DNA of 64,000 nucleotides from Oscillospiraceae bacterium (GTDB taxonomy: Bacteria; Bacillota; Clostridia; Oscillospirales; CAG-272), in NCBI GenBank assembly GCA_015063795.1, contig SVTL01000001.1:299614-363613 (forward strand), in the 5' to 3' direction. This document shows, in pieces, positions 33,573 through 40,887 of the stretch. Position numbers and translations under genes: made by a program. The notes beneath the pieces are model-generated. The model searched no databases. It had not been told where the DNA came from and saw nothing but the letters and a program-made list of their open reading frames with translations. The first letter of the stretch is position 1, and every line of letters begins with the position of its first letter.

Positions 33573-34613
33573 ATGGATCGCAAGCAGGAGTTTGATAAAA
33601 AATTGTTTTTCAGCCCGCAGGTACAGCAGCCGTGGGCGGTTCACAAGCAGGCGTTCGGTCCTTTGCTTGAAAAGGTCTTCTCCGATGATTATACGACTCT
33701 TATCCGTTTGGTGAGAGCATTGAGTGTCATCAGCCAAAGGCGGTTTGCGGAGGGAGAAGCGTTTCTCGAGGAGATACGCTCTGCCTGCCGATCAGACAAA
33801 GATTCCGCTGTCCTTGCCTTTTTTAAGGGACTGTGCCGCGAGGGGCTCGGAGATATGCACAGCGCTTTTCTGCTTTTTCATGAGTGCAACCGCGTCGATC
33901 ACGGCCTGTGTCTGGCCTATATGAAGGAGGGGCGCGTCGCGCTTATGCTTGGTCGATATGAAAATGCCGGATATGCTTTTGAGAAGGCGGTGGATCTGCT
34001 TGAAAAAGAGCCGCAATCTGTGATGCAGCGCGTGTTCCTGTCCAGCTGTTATGCGCAGCTGTCCTCGGCGCAAACCATGCTCTTCCGATACGAAGAGGCG
34101 GTCACATCCATGAAACAGGCTGAATTGCTTCACGCCAATCAGCCGGGACGCTGCGGCATCAAGGCGATGCTGGAGGCCGCGATGGGAAACTTCGACAATA
34201 TCGATGCCTACATTGCTCAGTTAAGGCAGGAGGCGCCGCAGATCAGCGAGGGCTATATCCGCCAGATTGAGCTGATCCGTCAAGGGACGCATCCGCACTT
34301 TTTCCGCCGTCCGCTGTCGAAGAAACAGATCCACGCCTTCTGGGAGCACTTTGAATCCAAAAGCGATGCGCTGACCGATGCCGTTCGAAGAGGTGACGAT
34401 GCCGCTTTGCAGACTCTGCTGGAGCCGGAGCTGAAAGCACTTTTTCCTTATATTGAACAAAAGCTGTTTGTTTTCGGTGAACGCGATGGGGATGTCAGCG
34501 TTATCGTCCTTCACGATCTGTATATGACCAGCCTTAGCTTCGGCATGGGAGAGGTGATCGATGCCTGTCCGATCGAGCTGAAAAAACGCTTCCGCTTCAT
34601 GGTCAAGCATTGA
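33573..34613 (+). CDS. TPR-like helical repeat protein of unknown function
   Basis: A 346-residue cytosolic protein starting at the ATG at 33573 behind GGAGG. It is nearly all helical. Units such as DMHSAFLLFHECNRVDHGLC, MLGRYENAGYAFEKAVDLLE and MLFRYEEAVTSMKQAELLHA have the small-large-small spacing of tetratricopeptide repeats (about 60-215). A C-terminal domain (about 230-346) contains FGERDGDVSVIVLHDLYMTS. It lies 36 bases after the LtaS-like gene and shares its terminator, so it is probably co-transcribed. TPRs mediate protein contacts; the partner is unknown. Confidence 0.7.
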   Translation: MDRKQEFDKKLFFSPQVQQPWAVHKQAFGPLLEKVFSDDYTTLIRLVRALSVISQRRFAEGEAFLEEIRSACRSDKDSAVLAFFKGLCREGLGDMHSAFLLFHECNRVDHGLCLAYMKEGRVALMLGRYENAGYAFEKAVDLLEKEPQSVMQRVFLSSCYAQLSSAQTMLFRYEEAVTSMKQAELLHANQPGRCGIKAMLEAAMGNFDNIDAYIAQLRQEAPQISEGYIRQIELIRQGTHPHFFRRPLSKKQIHAFWEHFESKSDALTDAVRRGDDAALQTLLEPELKALFPYIEQKLFVFGERDGDVSVIVLHDLYMTSLSFGMGEVIDACPIELKKRFRFMVKH

Positions 34614-34642
34614 AGCGAAAGCATAAACAAAAGAAAAAAGAT

Positions 34643-34683
34643 GAGACTGCCGCATCCGAAAAGGAAACGACAGTCTCTTTTGT
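34643..34683. terminator. Bidirectional intrinsic terminator
   Basis: GAGACTG pairs with CAGTCTC. T runs flank it on both strands, so it ends both the TPR-like gene and pyrB. Confidence 0.85.
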
Positions 34684-34691
34684 TTGTTCTC

Positions 34692-35756
34692 TCAGATCTT
34701 GTGCTCGCAGTAGGCACAGAACTGCTTGTCGCCCACGCGGTCCACGATCTCGGGCAGATAGGGCTCGAAGCGGGTGATGCAGCGGGGATTGGAGCAAACC
34801 TGCTTCTTGGGCAGAGGATACGTCTGGGTGACGCTCTTGCGCGGAATGTCGCACATGGAGAGGATCAGCGCCATGCGGATGTACATGCCGTTTTCGGCCT
34901 GCAGGAAGTACTTGGCGCGGGGATCGTCGTCCACCTCATAGTCGATCTCGTCCACCTTGGGCAGAGGATGAAGAACGACCAGATCGCTCTTGGCGGCATC
35001 CATCTTCTCCTTGGTCAGAACATACACACCGGACTGGGCGCGGTATTCCTCCTCGGAGGCAAAGCGCTCCTTCTGGATGCGGGTCATGTACAGCACATCC
35101 AATTCGTTTATGCACTCGTCCAGCGTTGAAACCTTGGAATAGGAGATCTGCTTTTCTTCCAGCATATCGGTGATGTATTCGGGCATGGAAAGCTCGGGCG
35201 TGGAGATGAAATAGAAGTGGTTGCCGGGACGGGCAGAAAGCGCGCGCGTCAGCGAATGGACGGTGCGCCCATTGAGCAGGTCGCCGCACATACCGATCTT
35301 CAGATGGTCGGTGCGTCCCTTGGTGGAGCGGAGCGTGTACATATCCGCCATGGTCTGGGTGGGATGGAGGTGACCGCCGTCACCGGCATTGATGAAGGGA
35401 ACGCGGGAGTAGAGCGAGGCAGCGTATGCGGCGCCCTCCTTGGGGTTGCGCATGACAATGATGTCGGCATAGCCCGATACGATCTTGATGGTGTCGCGCA
35501 GGCTTTCGCCCTTGGAAACCGAGGAATTCTGCGGATCGGCAAAACCGATGACCGTACCGCCCAGACGCTGCATGGCGGTCTGGAAGGAGAGCTGGGTGCG
35601 GGTGCTGGGCTCATAGAAGAGGGTGGCCATCACCTTGCCGCGGCAGGCGTCGGCATATTTGGCAGGCTTGTGACGGATGTCGTCCGCCAGATTGCAGAGA
35701 ATGTTCCACTCCTCGGGAGTGATGCTGCTGAAGTCGATGAGATGCTCAATTTTCAT
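34692..35756 (-). CDS. pyrB: Aspartate carbamoyltransferase with fused PyrI-type zinc ribbon
   Basis: Catalyses carbamoyl phosphate + aspartate to carbamoyl aspartate, the second step of pyrimidine synthesis. The catalytic part (about 1-305) shows YEPSTRTQLSFQTAMQRLGG (STRT at 51-54), HPTQTMADM and HPLPKVDEI. A C-terminal extension to residue 354 holds a zinc ribbon with Cys321, Cys326, Cys347 and Cys350. The spacing (C-x4-C-x20-C-x2-C) and the CSNPRCI start match the zinc domain of the regulatory chain PyrI. The nucleotide-binding domain of PyrI is absent, and no pyrI lies nearby. It is last in an operon with a GNAT enzyme and a shikimate-kinase-like protein. Confidence 0.95.
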   Translation of the reverse strand: MKIEHLIDFSSITPEEWNILCNLADDIRHKPAKYADACRGKVMATLFYEPSTRTQLSFQTAMQRLGGTVIGFADPQNSSVSKGESLRDTIKIVSGYADIIVMRNPKEGAAYAASLYSRVPFINAGDGGHLHPTQTMADMYTLRSTKGRTDHLKIGMCGDLLNGRTVHSLTRALSARPGNHFYFISTPELSMPEYITDMLEEKQISYSKVSTLDECINELDVLYMTRIQKERFASEEEYRAQSGVYVLTKEKMDAAKSDLVVLHPLPKVDEIDYEVDDDPRAKYFLQAENGMYIRMALILSMCDIPRKSVTQTYPLPKKQVCSNPRCITRFEPYLPEIVDRVGDKQFCAYCEHKI

Positions 35757-35814
35757 GTGTATTGTGTTCCCCTTTCGGCTTACTTACCGGTATGGATTGC
35801 GTGTATGGTTGTGT

Positions 35815-36318
35815 TTAATCGCGTTGCTTGATGTATTCCACAACTTTGCCAACGCACAGATCGTTGTCAAAATCGTCAATGACATACAGAGCCGCACGCT
35901 TGCTGTACAGGTATCGCATCCAGCAGGCGTCGATGAACTTGTGGCGGTCACCGTTGTAGGGCGGCAGAAGATAGGCCATGCCGTTGTCCACAATGTTCTT
36001 CACGCTCTTTTTGATCCAGATGGGATGGGTATGCGTCTGCAGCTGCTTGAGCGAATAGGGAGCGGTCACAAGCCCGTCGCCGCAGACAAGGATGGTGTTG
36101 CGATCGCCCTGCTTGTCCAGAACCGAGAGCAAAACCTCACGCTCCAAACGGCGGAAGGCGGTTTCGCCCTGTTCGGTAAAGAGATCGCAAACGCTTTTTC
36201 CGTGTTTTTCCTCCAGAAGCAGGTCGGTGTCAAAAAAATCGAAGCCGAGCAGCTCGGCAGACTCCTGTCCGATCGTGCGCACATCGCTTCCGGGAATGGC
36301 AAGAAGAGAATAAATCAT
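35815..36318 (-). CDS. Degenerate shikimate-kinase-like protein lacking the P-loop lysine
   Basis: A 167-residue homologue of shikimate kinase. After the first strand, the position of the P-loop reads IPGSDVRTIG (8-17) where active enzymes have GxxGxGK(S/T)T; the Lys and following Ser/Thr are missing. Other family features remain: FFDTDLLLEEKHGKSV (28-43) for shikimate binding, FTEQGETAFRRLEREVL, and a lid-like segment ending RYLYSKRAALYVID. It is thus a likely pseudokinase or an enzyme with altered chemistry. Its ATG overlaps the GNAT stop codon (ATGA), and pyrB follows 58 bases downstream, so an operon role in pyrimidine or aromatic metabolism is possible but unproven. Confidence 0.7.
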   Translation of the reverse strand: MIYSLLAIPGSDVRTIGQESAELLGFDFFDTDLLLEEKHGKSVCDLFTEQGETAFRRLEREVLLSVLDKQGDRNTILVCGDGLVTAPYSLKQLQTHTHPIWIKKSVKNIVDNGMAYLLPPYNGDRHKFIDACWMRYLYSKRAALYVIDDFDNDLCVGKVVEYIKQRD

Positions 36319-36899
36319 AATCCAAAAGTCCTTATAAATTTTTCGCGCAGGATCGCGCAGATTCCAACGTCCACATACTTTTCCTTTACATACATCGAGG
36401 AGAGGTGGATCCCCTCAAAATGCATGCCGCACTTTTCCATCACGCGGCGGCTGGCGCTGTTGCCCACCATATAGCGTGCCTCGATCCGCTGAAAGCCCAT
36501 TTCGGAGAATCCGAAGCGGAGAACGGCGGTCACAGCCTCGGTGGCGATGCCGATGTTGCGGTAGGCGGGATTGATGACATACCCGATCTCGGCGGAGTTG
36601 TTCACCGTGTCAATGGTGGTGAAGCCGCAGGTGCCGATCATCTTATTCTTTTCCTTGAGAATGATGGCCCAGTCGTAGAAATCGCCGCTTTTGTACTGGC
36701 TCTGCAAAAAGCCGAGGTATTCTCTGGTGTGATCCACATTCGGGTGGGGCGACCAGAGCAGATACCGCGTTACATCGCTTCTTTTGGCATATTCAAACAT
36801 ATCCTTCGCATCGGTCACTCTCATCTTCCGAAGCAGAAGCCGCGGCGTTTCGATGACGGGAATGCGGGAAAAAATGCTTTTGATCTTTTCAAATTTCAT
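36315..36899 (-). CDS. GNAT-family N-acetyltransferase, RimJ/RimL type
   Basis: A 194-residue acetyltransferase that uses acetyl-CoA. VIETPRLLLRKMRVTDAKDM marks the start of the RimJ/RimL-like fold. GTCGFTTIDTVNNSAEIGYV is the central strand-and-helix pair, and NPAYRNIGIATEAVTAVLRF contains the acetyl-CoA pyrophosphate loop (RNIGIA). Near the end, ARYMVGNSASRRVMEKCGM is the typical final motif. I chose the ATG at 36899 behind AAAGGA. It is first in an operon with the pseudokinase and pyrB. The substrate could be a protein N terminus, an amino acid or an antibiotic. Confidence 0.9.
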   Translation of the reverse strand: MKFEKIKSIFSRIPVIETPRLLLRKMRVTDAKDMFEYAKRSDVTRYLLWSPHPNVDHTREYLGFLQSQYKSGDFYDWAIILKEKNKMIGTCGFTTIDTVNNSAEIGYVINPAYRNIGIATEAVTAVLRFGFSEMGFQRIEARYMVGNSASRRVMEKCGMHFEGIHLSSMYVKEKYVDVGICAILREKFIRTFGL

Positions 36900-36943
36900 G
36901 GGACAAATCCTTTTTGACAAGATTTATCTTGACATATCATCTT

Positions 36944-36972
36944 ATTATACAACAAAAAACAATCAGATGCAA
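36944..36972 (-). promoter_or_regulatory. Sigma-A promoter of the GNAT-pyrB operon
   Basis: On the minus strand TTGCAT (36967-36972), 17-base spacer, TATAAT (36944-36949). An inverted repeat, TGACAAGAT and ATCTTGACA (36914-36933, one mismatch), lies between promoter and start codon and could be an operator. Confidence 0.78.
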
Positions 36973-37169
36973 GGATATTTTGAAAATAATTGTATTTTCG
37001 TGCGAGATCTGTTTTTTCGATTTGTGCAGGCAGTTTGTGCAGGAAAGAGCAGATGGGAAAAGAAAGAAGAGAAAAAGCAAGAGGATGTTAAATTTTTGTG
37101 CGCGAAAAACGAATAATTTGAAATTTACGGTAGAGAAAAACGCATTTTTTCGATTTTCGCACGCGATTG

Positions 37170-37198
37170 TTGACAGAAAATGACGGAAATGGTACAAT
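37170..37198 (+). promoter_or_regulatory. Sigma-A promoter of the GntP permease gene
   Basis: TTGACA (37170-37175), 17-base spacer ending in AAATGG, TACAAT (37193-37198). The A+T-rich gap 36900-37229 holds only this and the divergent promoter. Confidence 0.88.
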
Positions 37199-37229
37199 TT
37201 TATTATCAAAAATAAGGCAGGTTGATTCT

Positions 37230-38633
37230 ATGGATATCATCGGTATTTTGTTGGTCCTCATATCTCTGGCCCTGCTGATGTACTCGGCCTTCAAGGGCAT
37301 TTCGGTCATCATCATGGCGCCCGTTCTTGCCGTTTTCACCTTCCTGATGGAAAGCCTGATTCTGGGCCGTCCCATGGCCTTCTCGGTTCTGACCGAATAC
37401 TTCATGAAGGGCATGGCCGATTACGTTTTCAGCTATTTCCTCATCTTCCTGCTGGGAGCCATCTTCGGTAAGATCATGGATGCCAGCGGATGTGCGATGA
37501 AGATCGCCACCTTCATTTCCGAAAAGCTGGGCAAGAATCTGGCTCTGCTGGCCGTCATCCTTTCCTGCGCGGTGCTGACATACGGCGGCGTTTCGCTGTT
37601 TGTTGTGGCCTTTGCCGCATATCCCATCGGCGCGGAGCTCTTCCGCAAGAGTGATATTCCCAAGCGTTTCCTCCCCGCCACCATCGCGGTCGGTGCCATC
37701 ACCTTCACCATGACCGCGCTTCCCGGATCGCCTCAGATCCAGAACGCCATCCCCATGAAGTATTTCGGCACCGATGCTTATGCAGGTCCCATTCTCGGCA
37801 TCGTGGGTGCGGTCATTATGCTGGGCGGCGGCTATTTCTGGCTCTATTTCCGCATCAAAAAGGCCAAGGCCAACGGCGAGGGCTACGGTGAGGCCGATGA
37901 GAGCAGCGCCAAGACGTCTGAATCGAAGGCAGACGTGCTGCCCAACATCGTTGTGGCCTTCCTTCCCATTCTGGCCGTGCTGGCCATCAACTTCATCGCC
38001 AGCCGCTATGTTTTCCCCAACATCGATCTTTCCTATCTGCAGGATACGTTCGGCAAATCCCCCTCGGACGTGATCGGCAACTGGAGTTTGATCACGGCGC
38101 TGATCCTTTCGGTGATCCTCTGCCTTGCCACCAATCTCAAGCGTTTGAAAGGACGCGTCATTCCTTGTCTGGATGAGGGCATTGTCGGCTCGTTCCCCGC
38201 CATCATGAACACCGCCGCCGTTGTCGGTTACGGCGCTGTCATCAAGCATCTGGGCGCTTTCGTCACCATCAAGGATGCCGTCACCGGCTTCTCGGAGAAC
38301 CCGCTGATCGCCACCGCTGCCGGCTCCACGCTTTTGGCCGGCATCACCGGCTCGGCCTCGGGCGGTCTGACCATCACGCTGGATGCGCTGGGCAGTGAGC
38401 TGATCGCCATGGGCGGACAGATGGGCATCGGCAACGAAGTGCTGCACCGCGTTGCCTCTCTGGCTTCGGGCGGTCTTGATTCGCTCCCCCACAACGGCGC
38501 GGTCATCACGCTTCTCGCCGTGACCGGCATGACGCACAAGAAGTCCTATTTTGACATCTGCATCTGCTCGGTGGTCATTCCCCTGATCGCCACTGTCGCG
38601 GCTGTCATTCTCGGCACGCTGGGCGTTTGCTGA
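37230..38633 (+). CDS. GntP-family permease
   Basis: A 467-residue transporter with about 12 membrane helices. The start MDIIGILLVLISLALLMYSA, the loop FKGISVIIMAPVLAVF, and LPGSPQIQNAIPMKYFGTDA are typical of the GntP/CitM-like superfamily, which takes up gluconate or related hydroxy acids with protons. A cytosolic charged loop (about 220-255) divides the two halves. The second half has TAAGSTLLAGITGSASGGLT and LDSLPHNGAVITLLAVTGMT. It stands alone with its own promoter and terminator; no sugar-acid kinase is near, so the substrate cannot be given. The ATG at 37230 has AAGGCAGG upstream. Confidence 0.88.
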   Translation: MDIIGILLVLISLALLMYSAFKGISVIIMAPVLAVFTFLMESLILGRPMAFSVLTEYFMKGMADYVFSYFLIFLLGAIFGKIMDASGCAMKIATFISEKLGKNLALLAVILSCAVLTYGGVSLFVVAFAAYPIGAELFRKSDIPKRFLPATIAVGAITFTMTALPGSPQIQNAIPMKYFGTDAYAGPILGIVGAVIMLGGGYFWLYFRIKKAKANGEGYGEADESSAKTSESKADVLPNIVVAFLPILAVLAINFIASRYVFPNIDLSYLQDTFGKSPSDVIGNWSLITALILSVILCLATNLKRLKGRVIPCLDEGIVGSFPAIMNTAAVVGYGAVIKHLGAFVTIKDAVTGFSENPLIATAAGSTLLAGITGSASGGLTITLDALGSELIAMGGQMGIGNEVLHRVASLASGGLDSLPHNGAVITLLAVTGMTHKKSYFDICICSVVIPLIATVAAVILGTLGVC

Positions 38634-38654
38634 CTGTTTGATCGTATGAACATC

Positions 38655-38686
38655 AAAAGAGGTAGAGCGATCTGCCTCTTTTTCAT
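38655..38686 (+). terminator. Intrinsic terminator after the GntP permease
   Basis: AAAGAGGTAGA pairs imperfectly with TCTGCCTCTTT, followed by TTTTC. Confidence 0.8.
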
Positions 38687-38712
38687 TGAGAATGGGCAGA
38701 GTAATGAAAACA

Positions 38713-38762
38713 AAACTACCCGAGAAGAGAGTTTTTTTACACTCTTTTTCGGGTAGTCTTTT
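38713..38762 (-). terminator. Intrinsic terminator of the 38.8-44 kb minus-strand operon
   Basis: On the minus strand ACTACCCGA pairs with TCGGGTAGT, with AAGAGTG and CTCT in the inner part, followed by TTTTGTTTT. Confidence 0.82.
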
Positions 38763-38776
38763 GTTGCAAGGAAAAA

Positions 38777-39418
38777 TCAAACGCCGAACAGTACGTTTCG
38801 GAAGAGGGAAGCGGTTGCCTCTTCGCCGAGGGATTTTTTGAACACATCGGTGGAAGGTCCGCCGTTTGTCAAAAGCCCGTTGACATAGCGGGCGGAGAGC
38901 ATACGCTTTTTTTCGGTGTCGGTCACATCGGAGGCCGGTGCATTCAAATAGAGAGAAAAGTGCTCGATGGCCAGCTTGTCAAAGGCGGGTGTGTCCTTCT
39001 TTTTGCTCTTTTTGGACAGGCTCTGCGGCAGCTTGATGCTGTCATACCAATGCTTACCGGCATCGCGCTCGGGAAGGTGGGAATAGGCCTTGTTCAGCCG
39101 ATCCAGAGCGGAGAGATCCAACGGGGCAAGCAGGGTATCGTAAAGCTCAACGATCAGCGTGTCGTTTCCCATGGCGTAGATGCGATCGTAGGAATACAGC
39201 GGCAGATCCTTTTCAAAGGGAACGACCATCAGCGTATCCATCTTCATCAGCCCGAAAAAGCCCTTGGCCTTCATGAGAGACACGTGGCCAAGCCCTTTCG
39301 CGGCATACGCTTTGACGGTGAAGGTCATGCCGTTGGCCTTCAGCGAGGAAAATGCGCCCGCATCTAGCTCGCTCAAAGCGTATCGGCTTTCCAGCAATTG
39401 CAGCAGCGTATCGGTCAT
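38777..39418 (-). CDS. Putative ferredoxin-dependent bilin reductase (PcyA/RCCR-like) family protein
   Basis: A 213-residue soluble protein without an obvious standard family. The central part, TLMVVPFEKDLPLYSYDRIY followed by LIVELYDT (about 60-95), lines up by eye with the PcyA region around its catalytic Asp105 (FP-x-x-x-x-LPLFGCDI). The last 25 residues, STDVFKKSLGEEATASLFRN then VLFGV, follow the family ending (KT-x3-L-x3-FGE-x-x-A-x(5)-VLFD). The Asp of SYD is kept; the position of PcyA His88 appears to be Thr. If right, it would reduce a linear tetrapyrrole with ferredoxin electrons. Its ATG overlaps the preceding stop codon. No database search was possible, so the family call is tentative. 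Confidence 0.45.
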   Translation of the reverse strand: MTDTLLQLLESRYALSELDAGAFSSLKANGMTFTVKAYAAKGLGHVSLMKAKGFFGLMKMDTLMVVPFEKDLPLYSYDRIYAMGNDTLIVELYDTLLAPLDLSALDRLNKAYSHLPERDAGKHWYDSIKLPQSLSKKSKKKDTPAFDKLAIEHFSLYLNAPASDVTDTEKKRMLSARYVNGLLTNGGPSTDVFKKSLGEEATASLFRNVLFGV

Positions 39419-40053
39419 GCGCTTTCACCTCCGCTTCGGAGTGAGACCGTGGACAGTCCGCTCTTGTGAAGCAGGACCGTTCCGACCAAAAAGGTGCCCT
39501 GACCGACAACATTCACGCCCTCAGCGATCCAGTTCATGGAGGCTTGCGCAAAGTCGCGGCTGGACAGATACCCCATACAAAGCGAGCAGAGGAAGGACAG
39601 AGCAAAGAGGGCAATGAGCGCCGGCTTTTTCTGCTTTCCGCACAGAATGCAAAGAACGGCATCCAGAATGCCGAGCCCTGCAACCATCAGTCCGACAAAG
39701 ACAAACGTGCCCGAAAAGACGGGCGGAGCGGCCGCCAAAAGCGAAGCATTGCTCTTTTTTTGAACGAGCATGGTCAGCATACCGATCCCTGCCAGCAAAA
39801 AGCCGATGGACTGCACGGGAAAGAAGATGGCATCAAGGGCCTCGAAGTTGCAAAGCCCCGCCGCATACATCAGCTTCCATGCAGCCTTCAGCGCGCCGGC
39901 GATGGTAACATCGATCACACCGGCTGAGAAGAGGGCAAAAGCCCCCTTGCTCATGCAGTGGTAAAGATCGCTCATAAGGAGAATCGAGGCGAGGGCGAAG
40001 AAAAGAACGGGGATGAAATCCACAAGAGCCATCGGAATGGAAAATTCATTCAT
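39415..40053 (-). CDS. Multi-pass membrane protein of unknown function
   Basis: A 212-residue protein with six or seven hydrophobic helices, starting at the ATG at 40053 behind AAGGAGA. Features include FIPVLFFALASILLMSDLYH near the N terminus, AALKAAWKLMYAAGL-like helices, and a short cytosolic loop CGKQKKPAL. A His (YHCMSK) and several Cys lie near membrane edges. I recognise no family. It overlaps the FDBR-like gene by four bases and follows the DUF1295 gene by 20 bases, so it belongs to the same operon. A carrier, sensor or heme- or lipid-handling role is possible; nothing in the sequence decides it. Confidence 0.75.
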   Translation of the reverse strand: MNEFSIPMALVDFIPVLFFALASILLMSDLYHCMSKGAFALFSAGVIDVTIAGALKAAWKLMYAAGLCNFEALDAIFFPVQSIGFLLAGIGMLTMLVQKKSNASLLAAAPPVFSGTFVFVGLMVAGLGILDAVLCILCGKQKKPALIALFALSFLCSLCMGYLSSRDFAQASMNWIAEGVNVVGQGTFLVGTVLLHKSGLSTVSLRSGGESA

Positions 40054-40073
40054 GATCGTATCTCCTTGTGCGG

Positions 40074-40886
40074 TCATTTTTTCTTGTTGAGGTGATAAAT
40101 GGGAAGCAGGGGAATGATGATGGGCGTTTTGTCGGCATAGGCGTTGTATTCCTCGTTGTTGCCGTAGCGCGCCATCTGACGCTTTTCCAGTCTCTGGGCG
40201 CCGTTGAACATGATGAACACGATGCAGATATAAGCGGCAACGGCGGTGATCCACTGGCCGACGGTCAGATAGGCGGTGATGCCGCTGACAAACACACCCG
40301 TCCAGAACAGGATCTCACCCAAGTAGTTGGGGCAGCGGCAGATGCGGTACAGACCTTTGGTGGCAACCATGTCGGGGCGTTCCTTCTTTTGAGCGGATTT
40401 CTGTTTGTCGGCTGCCGATTCAAGCGCAAGACCGAACAGAGAAACGGCAAAGCCGATGACGGGAACGATCACATCGGCCGCCGCATTGTCATAACGGAAG
40501 AGCATGGGGCTGACCTGCGCCACATACAGGATCGAAACGCTGATCCAGATGGCAGCAAGGACAAAGACAGGCATCTTCTTTTCGCCGTTTTTCGCCAGCG
40601 TATCCTTGGCAACGTCGGTCTTTTTGAAGGTGGCATTCTTGAATTCGCGCACCAGCAGGAAGCCCGAAAGACGCATGCCGTATGCGATAAAGAGAGCGGT
40701 CTGCACCAGCACGATCCAAAGAGGTGTTGCACTCGGGTTAAGAAGATACATCACCAGCACGGCGATGCCTCCGCCCGCAACGGCAAAGCCGTAACCGATG
40801 GAGAGAAAGTAAACAAACTTGTAAAAGCCTACGGCGCAGGCGGCGGCGCAGACGATGAGGAGAATTCCGAGAAGCGTCCAGGGCAT
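40074..40886 (-). CDS. DUF1295/steroid 5-alpha-reductase-fold membrane protein
   Basis: A 270-residue protein with about seven membrane helices. The C-terminal part contains GLYRICRCPNYLGEILFWTG (about 185-204), the signature of the DUF1295, steroid 5-alpha-reductase and isoprenylcysteine methyltransferase superfamily. Most members have R-H-P-N-Y; here the His is replaced by Cys (RCPNY). The tail GAQRLEKRQMARYGNNEEYN is also typical. Family members reduce enone double bonds with NADPH or methylate prenyl-cysteine; which applies is unknown. It starts two bases after the SDR stop codon and is translated together with it. Confidence 0.78.
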   Translation of the reverse strand: MPWTLLGILLIVCAAACAVGFYKFVYFLSIGYGFAVAGGGIAVLVMYLLNPSATPLWIVLVQTALFIAYGMRLSGFLLVREFKNATFKKTDVAKDTLAKNGEKKMPVFVLAAIWISVSILYVAQVSPMLFRYDNAAADVIVPVIGFAVSLFGLALESAADKQKSAQKKERPDMVATKGLYRICRCPNYLGEILFWTGVFVSGITAYLTVGQWITAVAAYICIVFIMFNGAQRLEKRQMARYGNNEEYNAYADKTPIIIPLLPIYHLNKKK

Positions 40887-40887
40887 A

